Shown here: piece after piece, positions 28,001 to 37,746 of the stretch
Position numbering within the stretch: position 1 is the stretch's first letter
How the letters are laid out: every line of letters begins with the position of its first letter
NCBI GenBank assembly: GCA_963799395.1
Contig: CAWCWZ010000050.1
Span: forward strand, 1 to 64,000
Reading direction: 5' to 3'
DNA: 64,000 nt
DNA from: Bog-752 sp963799395
GTDB taxonomy: Bacteria > Actinomycetota > Thermoleophilia > UBA2241
Translations under genes and position numbers: made by a program
The notes under the pieces: model-generated
What the model was told of the DNA's origin: nothing
Database searches by the model: none
Seen by the model: only the letters and a program-made list of their open reading frames with translations

Positions 28001-31000
28001 TGTGCCAGGCGCTGCCGGCGTTGTCGGTCACCGTCGGCGCCGTGAGATCGATGTTCGCGTAGCCGCTGTTGGTCGGCTCGGTGTTGCCCAGGGCGTCGAC
28101 CGACCAGTAGGTGATGAGGTTCGAGCCCTGAGCCGACACGGTGAACGGGGTCGAGTAGGTCTGCGTCGCCCCGCCGTTGACCTTGTAGTAGGTCGCCGCC
28201 ACGCCGCAACCGGGACCGTCGTCGGCCGACAGGGTGACCGTCTGCGGGGAGTCCTGCCAACCGGAGGAGGTGTCGGGCATGAGGCTGTCGGCGGTCGTGA
28301 CCGGCGCGCGTGGTGTCGATGTTCACGTAACCGGTGTTCACGGCTTCGGTGTTGCCCAGCGTGTCGACCGACCAGTACGTCACCGGGTGCTGTCCGTCGT
28401 CCGAGATGGTGATGGCGCCCGAGTAGACCTGGGGGTCGCTGCCGTCGACCGTGTAGTACGTTGTCGCGACACCCGGACCGCCGGCGTCGGTCGCGCTCAG
28501 CGTGACGGTGGGCGCGGTGTTGGTGGTCCAGCCCGAGTCGTCGTCGGCCGCGAGACCGGTGGCGGTGGTGACCGGCGCCGAGGTGTCGATGTTCACGTAG
28601 CCGGTGTGGCTGGGGGCCTCGATGTTGCCGGCGGCGTCGACCGACCAGTAGGTCACGGCCTGCGAGCCGCTGCCGCCGACGAGGAACGGCGTGCCGATGT
28701 AGAGCTGCTGGGGCCCGCTGTTGACCGTGTAGTAGGTGGCGGCCACGCCGGAGAGGGCGTCGGTCGGAGTGAGCGTCACCGGCACCGACGTGCCGGACGC
28801 GACCCAGCCGGAGCTGTTGTTGGCCTGCAGGCCCGTCGCGGTGGTGGACGGGGCCGTCAGGTCGATGTTGAGGTAGCCGGTCTGGGTGGCGCTGACCGTG
28901 CCCACGCTGTTCTTGGCGTAGAAGGCGACGGTGTGGTTGCCCGCCGTCGAGACCGTGACGCTCGCCGGACTGGCGACGGTCGTCCAGGTGGCCGCGCCGT
29001 CGACCTTGTAGGAGATGGTGAACGGACCGTTGTCGCCGCCGCCGGTGATGGTCACCGTGGTGGCGGCGTTGTGCCAGCCGGAGTGAGTGTCGACCGCGAG
29101 GTTCGTGGCCTGGGCCCAGGGGTTGGAGATGTTGACCCAGCCGGTCTTCTGCGCGGTCACGTTCCCCACGGCGTCGGTCGCCCAGTACACGACGGGGTGC
29201 TGCCCGGTGCCCGAGACGGTGAACCCGCCGGAGTAGGTCTGAGTCGCTCCGCCGTCGACGGTGTAGTACGTCGCGGCGACTCCCGAGCCGCCGTTGTCGT
29301 TGGCCGAGAGGGTCACCGTCTGAGAGGTGGTGCGCCAGGCCGAGAACTGGTCGGCGGCAAGGCCGGTCGGTGTGACGACCGGTCCCTGCGTGTCGATCTT
29401 CACGGTGCAGGTGCCGATCGCGCTGGCGTTGCCGGCGTTGTCCAACGCCTGGTACTGGTAGACGTTCGCACCGTCGCCGGAGCCATTCGAGGGAGCCGGC
29501 ACGACGAAGGTATTGCCGGCGCGCCGCCGTCCAGGTGGTGGCGCCCAACAGGCGGTACTGCGTGCCCGCCACGCCGGACCCTCCGGTATCGACCGGGGCC
29601 AGACTCACGGTCACCGCGGAGTTGTGCCAGGCGCCGTCGCTGTTGTCGGTGACGGTCGGCGCCGTGGTGTCGATGTTCACGTAGCCGGTGTTGTAGCCCT
29701 CGATGTTGCCGGCGTTGTCGACCGACCAGTAGACGACGGTGTTGCTGCCGCGGCGGAGACGCGTGAAGGGTGTGCCGTAGGTCTGCGGGGTCCCGCCGTT
29801 CACCGTGTAGTAGGTGGTGGCCACGCCCGGAGAGCGCGTCGCTGGGCGGTCAGCGTCACGGCCTGGCTCGAGTTGCTGCCAGCCGGTGGTGCTGCTGGTC
29901 TGCAGGCCGCTCGCCGTGGTCGTCGGCGCCGTGGTGTCGATGTTCACGTAGCCGGTGTTGTAGCCCTCGATGTTGCCGGCGTTGTCGACCGACCAGTAGA
30001 CGACGGTGTTGCTGCCGGCGGCGGAGACCGTGAAGGGTGTGCCGTAGGTCTGCGGGGTCCCGCCGTTCGACCGTGTAGTAGGTGGTGGCCACGCCCGGAG
30101 AGGGCGTCGCTGGGCGTCAGCGTCACGAGCCTGGCTCGAGTTGCTGCCAGCCGGTGGTGCCGCTGGTCTGCAGGCCGCTCGCCGTGGTGATCGGCGCCGT
30201 GGTGTCGATGTTCACGTAGCCGGTGTTGTAGCCCTCGATGTTGCCGGCGTTGTCGACCGACCAGTAGACGACGGTGTTGCTGCCAGCGGCGGAGACCGTG
30301 AAGGGTGTGCCGTAGGTCTGCGGGGTCCCGCCGTTGACCGTGTAGTAGGTGGTGGCCACGCCGGAGAGGGCGTCGCTCGGCGTCAGCGTCACGGCCTGGC
30401 TGGTCTGATCCAGCCGGTGTTGTTGCTGGTCTGCAGGCCGCTGGCCGTGGTGATCGGCGCCGTGGTGTCGATGTTCACGTAGCCGGTGTTGTAGCCCTCG
30501 ATGTTGCCGGCGTTGTCGACCGACCAGTAGACGATGGTGTTGCTGCCCGCCGCGGAGACGGTGAACGAGGTGCCGGTCTGGGTGGCCCCGCCGTTGACCG
30601 TGTAGTGGGTGGTGGCCACGCCGGAGAGGGCGTCGCTCGGCGTCAGCGTCACGCGCCTGGCTTGAGTTGATCCAGCCGGTGGTGTTGGCTGGTCTGCAGG
30701 CCGCTCGCCGTGGTGTCGGCGCCGTGGTGTCGATGTTCACGTAGCCGGTGTTGTAGCCCTCGATGTTGCCGGCGTTGTCGACCGACCAGTACGTGACCGG
30801 GTGCGAGCCGTTGCCCGCGACGAGGAAGGGTCCGCCGTAGAGCTGCTGGGGACCCCCGTCGACGGTGTAGTAGGTGGCGGCTACCCCGGAGAGAGCGTCG
30901 CTCGGGGTAAGCGTCACGGACTGGCCGCTCGTGATCCAGCCGGTGGTGCCGGTGAGCTGCAGGCCGCTGGCCGTGGTGACCGGCTTGGTGGTGTCGATGT

Positions 31001-33603
31001 TCACATAGCCGGTCTGGGTGGCGCACTGCACGCCCACGTCGTTCGTGGCGTAGAAGAGGACCGTATGGCTTGCCTTCGCCGGAGACGACGAAGCTCGCCG
31101 GGCTGGCGACCGTCGTCCAGCTCCCCGCGTCGACCTTGTAGGAGACCGTGATCGGCGAGTGGTCGCCGCCGCCGGTGATGGTCACCGTGGTGGCGGCATT
31201 GTGCCAGCCGGAGTGAGTGTCGGCCGCGAGGTTCGTGGCCTGGGCCCAGGGATTGGAGATGTTGACCCAGCCGGTGTGGACCGTCTCGACGTTGCCGGCG
31301 GCGTCGGTCGACCAGTAGGTCACCGGATGCTGACCGATGCCCGACACGACGAAGGCGCCCGAGTAGGTCTGGGGGGCGCCGCCGTCGACCGTGTAGTAGG
31401 TCGCCGTGACGCCCGAGCCGGTGCCGTCGTCGGCCGCCAGGCTCACCGTCTGGCTCGTGGTCCGCCACGCCGAGAACTCATCGGGGGCGAGCCCGGTCGC
31501 CGTGGTCGTCGGCGCGGAGGCGTCGATCCATACTGTGCAGCTGCCGGTCGAGCTCACGTTGCCGGCATTGTCGAGGGCCTGATACTGGTAGACGTGCATG
31601 CCGTCGTCGGAGCCGTCTGGGGGGGCCGGCACGACGAAGGCGTTGCCGGCCGCCGCCGTCCATGTGGACGCGCCCTGCAGGCGGTACTGCGTGCCGGCCA
31701 GACCGCTGCCGCCGGTGTCGGCGGGGGTCAGATGGACGGTCACGGCGCTGTTGTGCCAGAGGCCGTCGCTATCGCTCGTCACGGTCGGCGCCGTGGTGTC
31801 GATGTTCACGTAGCCGGTGTGGGTCGCCTCGATGTTGCCGACGGCGTCGACCGACCAGTAGGTCACGGTGTGGACGCCCTGGCCGGATACGGTGAACGGA
31901 CTCGTGTAGGTCTGGCGAGTGACGCTGTCGAGGGTGTAGTAGGTGACGGCCACGCCGGAGAGCGGGTCGCTCCCGGCCAGACTGACGACCTGGCTCACGT
32001 TCTGCCAGACCGTGTGGTTGTCGGCCTGCAGACCCGTGGCCGTGGTGACCGGCGCCGTGATGTCGATGTTCACGAAACCCGTGTGAGTCGCTTCGATGTT
32101 GCCGGCGGCGTCGACCGACCAGTAGGTCACGGTGTGCGTACCGTTGCCCCCGACCAGGAAGGGTCCGGCGTAGAGCAGCTGGGCGCCGCCGTCGATCGTG
32201 TAGTAAGTGGTCGTGACCCCGGACTGGGCGTCGGTGGCCGACAGCGTCACGGTCTGGCTGGTAGTGGCCCAGCCGGTGTGGTTGTTTGCCTGCAGGCCCG
32301 TGGCGGTGGTCGCCGGCGCCGTCGTGTCGATGTTGACGTAGCCGGTGTGATGGGCCTCGGTGTTGCCGGCGACGTCGACCGACCAGTAGACGATGGTGTG
32401 CGTCCCCGCGGCGGACACGACGAACGGCGCGCTGTAGGTCTGCTGGGCGCCGCCGTCGATCGTATAGTAGGTGGCCTTGACCCCCGACTGACCGTCGGTG
32501 GCCGACAGCGTCACGCTCTGGCCGGTCGCTCGCCAACCCGTGTTGTTCGCGGCTTGCAGACCGGTCGCGGTGGTGACCGGCGGGGTGGTGTCGACCAGGT
32601 AGTTCAGGACGACCCCGCCGTTGCCGCACGTCCACAGGTTCCCGGCCGCGGAGGTGATGTCGCGCTGGGTCTGCGTGCTCGGCGAGGTCTGGTTGCTCCA
32701 CGCCGTGCCGCCGTTCGTGGTGTGCGGGATCTTGGTGCTGGTGGCGCCCACGACCCAGCCGTTGTTGACGTCGGTGAAGCGCACGCCGTAGAGGGTCACG
32801 GTGACGCCCGACGTCTGTGCGGTCCAGGTGGTGCCGCCGTTCGTGGTGTGGCGGACGTAGCCGCGACTGCCTGCGACCCAGCCGTTGTTGACGTCGGTGA
32901 AGTAGACGCCGTAGAGGGTGCGCGTGACCCCCGACGTCTGCGAAGTCCAGGTGGTGCCACCGTTGGCCGTGTGGCGGATGACGCCGCTGTTCCCGACGGC
33001 CCAGCCGTTGTTGGCGTCGGTGAAGTAGACGCCTTCGAGGTTCGTGGTGACCCCCGACGTCTGCGTCGTCCAGGTCGTGCCGCCGTTCGTGGTGTGGAGG
33101 ATGACGCCGCCGCCGCCGACGAGCCAGCCGCTGGTGGCGCTGGTGAAGTAGACGCCGTACAGGGTCTGGGTGGTGTTCGATGTCTGGGCGGTCCAGGTGG
33201 TGCCGCCGTTCGTGGTGTGGCGGATGACGCCGCCGGTTCCCACGCTCCAGCCGTTGTTGGCGTCGGTGAAGTAGACGCCCTGCAGGGTCGTCGTGACCCC
33301 CGACGTCTGCGCGGTCCAGGTGGTGCCGCCGTTCGTGGTGTAGCGAGTGGTGCCGGCGGCCCCTACGAGCCAGCCGTTGCTGGCGTTGATGAAGTTGATG
33401 CCGTAGAGGGTCGAGGTGGTACCCGAGGTCTGCTTGGTCCAGGTGTTGTAGGTCGCGGCCCTTGCCGCGCCCGGACTGATCGCCGCGGCCGCCGTGAGTA
33501 CCAGGAACAGGGCCAGGGCCGACAGATACGCCGCTCGCCAGACGCGCGCGCGGCCGTGCCGGTCGCCGCCGGGTACGGCAGGTGTTGCCTTCAAGCCCTG
33601 CAT
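25045..33603 (-). CDS. giant exported repeat protein: propeller-type repeats plus ~29 Ig-like domains
   Basis: About 2,850 residues, broken by several indels. ATG 33603 follows GGAGATGAGGCGACG. A signal peptide (hydrophobic YLSALALFLVLTAAAA, cleavage near ARA) comes first. Then six repeats of about 40 residues with the core NNGWVVG and HTTNGGTTWTAQTSG, as in YCF48/BNR propeller proteins. The rest is about 29 repeats of about 88 residues of the OmpL47/Ig-like kind, with TYYTVDGG, VTYWSVDAAGNIE and GYVNIDTTAP. Three unit types alternate. There is no LPxTG, membrane anchor or enzyme motif; it ends a few residues after the last domain. A secreted or wall-associated adhesin or scaffold is the likely role. 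It lies between two polysaccharide cassettes. Confidence 0.85.
28860..31800 (-). repeat. higher-order duplication within the giant gene
   Basis: A run of three different repeat types (WHNSAVTV type, EFSAWRTTSQ type, THSGWHNAATTV type) occurs at about 31,010-31,800 and again at about 28,860-29,640. Stretches around 29,040-29,143 and 31,170-31,275 differ at only a few bases. This points to duplication of a multi-domain block, with the near-identical tandem units lying between the copies. Confidence 0.65.
29661..30985 (-). repeat. near-identical tandem Ig-unit repeats, period ~264 bases
   Basis: The same block, recognisable by GCCGTGGTGTCGATGTTCAC, starts at 29661, 29928, 30196, 30457 and 30721, giving spacings of 267, 268, 261 and 264. 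The true unit is 264 bases (88 codons); departures from it are the frame-breaking indels in this part of the giant gene. Adjacent copies are almost identical, unlike most of the array. Confidence 0.85.
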
Positions 33604-33840
33604 CGTCGCCTCATCTCCAGGTCGGTCTGGTCTGCGCCGTCCGGGCCCCTCCGCCCGCACTGTCGACAGCGACGGCACACAGCCGTCAGCGATCCCTCTC
33701 ACTTAACCTTCTAGTTTCGGCAATCCGGGCTCGAACTGGAGCCCGGAACACGAGCTTTAGACGAATTGGCACCCTTCGCCGTCCGGCCCCTCGCGTGCTG
33801 TATGCTTCGAGTCCCATACCGAGCGTGCCGGGAGACTTCA

Positions 33841-34781
33841 ATGCCGAGCCACGAGACCCTGCCCGGGGACGGGGCGTCGTCCCTCCGGCCGACGCCGTCT
33901 ACGGGGTCGTCGCCGATGCCGCGAGGGAGTGCTACCTGCGCGCCCTCAAGGTGCTGCCGCCCGACCTCAAGGCGGCGCTGCGCCGCGCCCGCGACACCGA
34001 GACCGACCCCACCGGCCGCGGTCTTCTCGACATCATGCTCGAGAACGTCGCCGTGGCCGAGCGCGACACCAACCTCGTCTGCCAGGACACCGGCACCGTC
34101 GTCTTCTGGCTCGAGGTGGGCGACGAGTGCCCGCTGAACCTCGGCGCGGTGACCGCGGCCGTCAGGTCGGGCACCGAGCGCGCCACGCTCGAGCACCCGC
34201 TGCGGCCCAACGCCGTCCATCCGGTCACGCGCAGGAACACCCTGACCAACACCGGCCGCCACCTGCCGGTCATGCACTACGAGTTCGTGCCGGGCACCGA
34301 CGCCTTTCCGGCCGATGGGCTGCGCCTGCACTGCCTGCCCAAGGGCTCGGGCTCCGAGAACATGAGCTTCCTGAAGATGTTCGTCCCGGCCGACGGCGTG
34401 AAGGCGGTCAAGCGGTTCGTGCTCGAATGCATCGTCGACGCCGGGCCCAAGCCCTGCCCGCCCACCGTCGTCGGCGTCGGGCTGGGCGGCACGAGCGACC
34501 TCTGCGCCGCCCTCGCCAAGAAGGCCGTGCTGCGGCCCCTGGGCACGCACAGCGACGATCCGGTGATCGCCGCGATCGAAGACGAGCTCTTCGCCGCCGC
34601 CAACGAGCTCGGCATCGGGCCGATGGGCCTCGGCGGCCGCAACACGGTGCTGGGCGTGAACATCGAGTACGCCCACACGCACATCACGCAGAACCCGGTC
34701 GCGGTCAACCTGCAGTGCTGGGCGGCGCGACGGGCGAGCGCCCTCATCACGCCCGGCGGCGACGTCAGCTACGGCTTCTAG
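33841..34781 (+). CDS. class I fumarate hydratase / L(+)-tartrate dehydratase alpha subunit
   Basis: About 313-residue 4Fe-4S hydro-lyase subunit that interconverts fumarate and malate, or dehydrates a similar acid, with the beta subunit encoded next. Family motifs are NLVCQDTGTVVFW with a cluster cysteine, LPKGSGSENMSFLKM, VGVGLGGTSDLC and GIGPMGLGGRNTVLG. ATG 33841 lies 6 bases after GGGAG and begins MPSHETLPGDG. A one-base shift near 33,885 is needed to join it to ADAVYGVVADAARECYL. The two-subunit form is common in anaerobes and in bacteria with tartrate-type enzymes. Confidence 0.87.
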
Positions 34782-34796
34782 AGGAAGGAAGGGACC

Positions 34797-35387
34797 GTGA
34801 CCGACGAGATCAGGCTCCGCTTCCCCGTCGACGATCCCGCCGCCCTGCGCGCGCTCGAGGTCGGTCAGCGGCTGCGCATCGACGGCCACGTGATCGGCAT
34901 CCGCGACGCCACCCAGATCGCCATGTTCGACCGCGGCGAGAAGCCGCGGATGGACCTCACCGGCGCCGCCCTGATCCATACGGCGCCCAACGTGCGCCGG
35001 CTCCCCGACGGGCGCTACGAGAAGGTCTGCATCGGCACTACGACGAGCGCCCGCATGAACCGTTTCACCCGCGGCCTCCTCGCCCAGTACGGGGTGCGCG
35101 CCATCATCGGCAAGGGCGGCCTCCTGCCCGACTCCCTGCCCGTGCTGCAGGAGTTCGGCGGCGTCTACCTGGCCATCTGCGGCGGCGCGGCCGCTCTCGA
35201 GACCACGCAGATCGAGGAGATCGAGGACGTCGAGTTCGAGGAGCTGCTGCCGGAGTGCCTGTGGAAGTTCCGGGTGAGGGACTTCGGCCCCCTGATCGTG
35301 GCCATGGATGCGCACGGCGCGAGTCTCTACGAGACCGTGCGCGACCAAGCGCTTCGCAGGCTCGACGAGCTTGCGGGACGGCTCTAG
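34797..35387 (+). CDS. class I fumarate hydratase / tartrate dehydratase beta subunit
   Basis: A 196-residue subunit carrying the conserved GPTTSARM-type loop (here GTTTSARMNRF), IIGKGGL and the FEELLPECLWKFRVRDFGPLIV segment. GTG 34797 is preceded by GAGGAAGGAAGG and lies 15 bases after the alpha stop, so the two form an operon. Size and motifs match the beta half of two-subunit fumarases. It reads through cleanly. Its end meets the convergent acyltransferase gene with a 4-base overlap. Confidence 0.9.
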   Translation: MTDEIRLRFPVDDPAALRALEVGQRLRIDGHVIGIRDATQIAMFDRGEKPRMDLTGAALIHTAPNVRRLPDGRYEKVCIGTTTSARMNRFTRGLLAQYGVRAIIGKGGLLPDSLPVLQEFGGVYLAICGGAAALETTQIEEIEDVEFEELLPECLWKFRVRDFGPLIVAMDAHGASLYETVRDQALRRLDELAGRL

Positions 35388-36232
35388 CGCAACCTGCGAC
35401 CCGGGTTTCCCACCCAGACCTCGCCGGGGCCCACGTCGTCGCGGATCATGGCCCCCATGCCGATCACGGCGCCCTCCCCGACCGCGACCCCGTTGGCGAT
35501 GGCGGCGCTCTGCCAGACCACGGCACGCCTGCCGAGACGGGCTCCGCCGCCCAACTGCGCATGGCCGGCGATGAGGCAGTCCTCGCCCACGTCGGCGTTG
35601 TGTCCGACGTTCACGTGCGGACCTATCTTGGCGCCCCTCCGGACGATGGTGTCGCCGATGGCGCCCCGCTGTACCATCGCCTGCGCGGCGACGTGTACGT
35701 CGTCCTCGAGGACTGCCCGGCCGAGCTGAGGGAAGGGCACGAGACGGCCTTCGCCGTCGCGCTCGTAGCCCATCCCGGAGCAGCCGATCGTGGCCAGAGG
35801 CTCGATGCGTACGTTGCGGCCCACCACGGCGTTCCTTACCCAGGCACGGCCATCGTCGACGAGACGGGCGGTCGCCGGGTCGGCATAGACGGTCGGCCGG
35901 TCGTCGGTGAGATGCACGAAGAAGCGGGCCACGACGAGCGCCATGGCCAGCCGCGGTCGCTCGCAGACCACGACCACACGACCGGGCACGGCGGGCTCGT
36001 CGAGCTCCGCGGCCGCCTCGGCGGAGCAGATCAGCAGGGATCCCCGGAACCGCGCCGCCGCTCCCGGACGCCTGGACCAGGCGAGGTCTCCCGGCGCGGC
36101 CTGGCTATCGGTGGCGACGGCGGTGATCGGTGCGCCGGCGCCCGAGGGCGCCGGCGCAGCGATCACCGCCGTCGCCATGCCGAGCTCCCGCAGGTGTGCC
36201 ACGATCTCGTCGGCCTTGACGGTCGGCATCAT
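35384..36232 (-). CDS. LpxD-like left-handed beta-helix acyltransferase
   Basis: A 282-residue protein. The N-terminal half (residues 1-105) resembles the uridine-binding domain of LpxD (ATDSQAAPGDLAWS, LLICSAEAAAEL). The second half is made of hexapeptide repeats (VGRNVRIEPLATIG, GAKIGPHVNVGHNADVGED, HAQLGGGARLG), including the catalytic-type GHNADVG histidine. LpxD acylates UDP-GlcN derivatives in lipid A synthesis, but no other lipid A gene is present and the host does not look diderm, so O- or N-acylation of another nucleotide sugar is as likely. ATGATG start at 36232, 7 bases after the upstream gene stop. Confidence 0.78.
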   Translation of the reverse strand: MMPTVKADEIVAHLRELGMATAVIAAPAPSGAGAPITAVATDSQAAPGDLAWSRRPGAAARFRGSLLICSAEAAAELDEPAVPGRVVVVCERPRLAMALVVARFFVHLTDDRPTVYADPATARLVDDGRAWVRNAVVGRNVRIEPLATIGCSGMGYERDGEGRLVPFPQLGRAVLEDDVHVAAQAMVQRGAIGDTIVRRGAKIGPHVNVGHNADVGEDCLIAGHAQLGGGARLGRRAVVWQSAAIANGVAVGEGAVIGMGAMIRDDVGPGEVWVGNPGRRLR

Positions 36233-36238
36233 CGGCCC

Positions 36239-36911
36239 TCACTTCACGGCCGTGTCCGGGTCGGGCACCGCGTGAGGGGAGGTACCGACGCAGCAGCTCC
36301 TCGTCGAACTCGTGCGGCACGTAGTCATCGGGGATCTCGATGTAGAACGCGTCGTCGGGTCGCTGCACCGACTGTAGCGTCGCCCAGGGGTGGGGATTGT
36401 TGTAGTAGATGCCGTGCGGTGTCGCGAGGTCGACGACGACGTGCGATCCGTAGCCGACGATCGAACCCGGGGCGATGGTGATGCCCGCACTGGTGTTGGT
36501 GCGGCTGCCGATGATCGAGCCGTAGCCGAAGCGGGTGATGAGCTCGCGTCGCGGAGCACGAGGACGGCCGTGATAGACGTTCTTCGTGTGCGAGCTCATG
36601 ACGCCGGCGGCAATGAAGCACCAGTCGTCGGCGATGACGGATTTCGAGATGCACGAGCCGGTGCGGATCCGCACGTGGTTGCCGAGCAGCGAAAGACCGG
36701 TGGTGACACAGTCGTCGGCGATCTCGACGTCGCTCAGCACCCGTGTGCCGGAGGCGAGGTGCACGCGATGACCGAGCTTCACGTCGTCGCCGACCACGAC
36801 ATCGGGATCGATGATGCACTGGAGCCCGTGCTCGAACCTGGCACCGTGGATGAGATCGTTCGCGATGAACGAGCCGCTGGGCGCGTGGAGGGTGTAGGCG
36901 TCGAAGTCCAA
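36239..36911 (-). CDS. hexapeptide-repeat acyltransferase
   Basis: About 223 residues, mostly left-handed beta-helix repeats (VVGDDVKLGHRVHLASG, CVTTGLSLLGNHVRIRTG, NTSAGITIAPGSIVGYG), as in sugar acetyltransferases of the WbbJ/WbpD kind. TTG 36911 after GCGAGGCATC begins LDFDAYTLHAPSG; no ATG is available in this frame. A one-base shift near 36,285 is needed to reach the stop at 36,239. Paired with the LpxD-like gene downstream, suggesting two acylation steps on one glycan or lipid. Substrate unknown. Confidence 0.7.
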
Positions 36912-36959
36912 GATGCCTCGCTTTCGCCATGAATGCCCGCGGACTGGACGCCACGGCCA

Positions 36960-37026
36960 GAGCCTATTCGAGGACGTGAGCGCGCAGGCCCAAGCCCGCC
37001 TCGAGGAGATCGCCGCCGCCTTGTAG
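36960..37026 (+). pseudogene. possible 3' remnant of a plus-strand gene
   Basis: A short reading frame ending at TAG 37024-37026 gives a tidy C-terminal-helix-like sequence (SLFEDVSAQAQARLEEI). No start or upstream body is present. It may be the tail of a gene lost by deletion or assembly fault. Confidence 0.25.
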
Positions 37027-37048
37027 CCGGGGTGGCCGGCGCCGGCCG

Positions 37049-37528
37049 CTACGCCGCCTTGCCGACCCGCTCGCGTTGCTGCCGCCCCTGCGCGAACAGG
37101 CGGAGCATCTGCGCGCAGAAGGCGGGCAAGTCGGCGGGGTTGCGGCTCGAGAGGACGGCGCGGTCGACCACGGTCTCGCGGTCGACCCAGTGGCCGCCGG
37201 CGTTGCGGATGTCGGTCTTCAGGCTCGGATACGAAGTGATCGTGAGGCCGGCGACGACGCCGGCCTCGACCATGGTCCACGGACCGTGGCAGATGACGGC
37301 GATCGGTACGCCCGCCTCGAAGCAGCGCCGCACGAAGGCGACGGCGTGCTCGTTCATGCGCAGCTTGTCGGGGTTGGAGACGCCGCCGGGCAGTACGAGC
37401 CCCTCGTAGTCTTCGGCGCTTGCCCGGTCGACCGTCTGGTCGACTGTCACCGTCTCCGCCTTGTCGCCGTGTTCCACGGCCTGTACGAGGCCGTCGTGGA
37501 TCGACAGCAGGTCGATCTGGGCGCCTGC
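37049..37528 (-). CDS. DJ-1/PfpI-family protein, N-terminus missing
   Basis: DJ-1/PfpI proteins act as stress-response deglycases, peptidases or chaperones. The nucleophile elbow AVICHGPWTMVEAG with its cysteine is intact, as are YEGLVLPGG and GLTITSYPSLKTDIRNAGG. The family is normally about 170-185 residues. Here the first 35 or so, including the first beta strand and the catalytic glutamate region, cannot be found, and an in-frame TAG stands at 37529-37531 just before AGAQIDLLSIHDGL. A GTG at 37,477 could start a shorter product that would be non-functional. Probably a truncated gene or a local assembly deletion. Confidence 0.7.
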   Translation of the reverse strand, partial: AGAQIDLLSIHDGLVQAVEHGDKAETVTVDQTVDRASAEDYEGLVLPGGVSNPDKLRMNEHAVAFVRRCFEAGVPIAVICHGPWTMVEAGVVAGLTITSYPSLKTDIRNAGGHWVDRETVVDRAVLSSRNPADLPAFCAQMLRLFAQGRQQRERVGKAA

Positions 37529-37734
37529 CTAACGCAATTCGCCGACCGGCGGCGAGATGCCGGCCCGCTTGACCGGCTGCGGGCGAATCTCCACCTCGAC
37601 TTCCCGTGCGCTCTCGGACTGGGATCCTCAGGCGTGCTGCGCGAGTTCGGCGGCGTATCAACCTGGCACGTCGGACCCGACGGTTGCGGCGACTTTCGCC
37701 CCATGGCATCGTCGCGTGCCGCTGATGCGTCGCA

Positions 37735-37740
37735 TAAGAT
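37735..37740 (+). promoter_or_regulatory. -10 hexamer TAAGAT, leaderless start
   Basis: TAAGAT ends six bases before the LysR ATG at 37747, which would put the transcription start on or next to the A of the start codon. No ribosome-binding site is visible. Confidence 0.45.
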
Positions 37741-37746
37741 GTGGTC

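Noticed and set aside
29661..30985. The regular repeats as a CRISPR array.
   Set aside because: Units are 264 bases, coding and protein-like, with no 23-40 base repeat separated by unique spacers and no cas gene.
26460..33714. Long open frames on the plus strand opposite the giant gene (for example 31,159-33,714).
   Set aside because: They are Arg/Gly/Val-rich translations opposite a repetitive GC-rich gene, with no signal, motif or start context; they mirror the repeat structure of the minus-strand gene.
36933..37409. A plus-strand gene covering the DJ-1 region.
   Set aside because: Its translation has no recognisable fold, whereas the opposite strand has the DJ-1 nucleophile motif.
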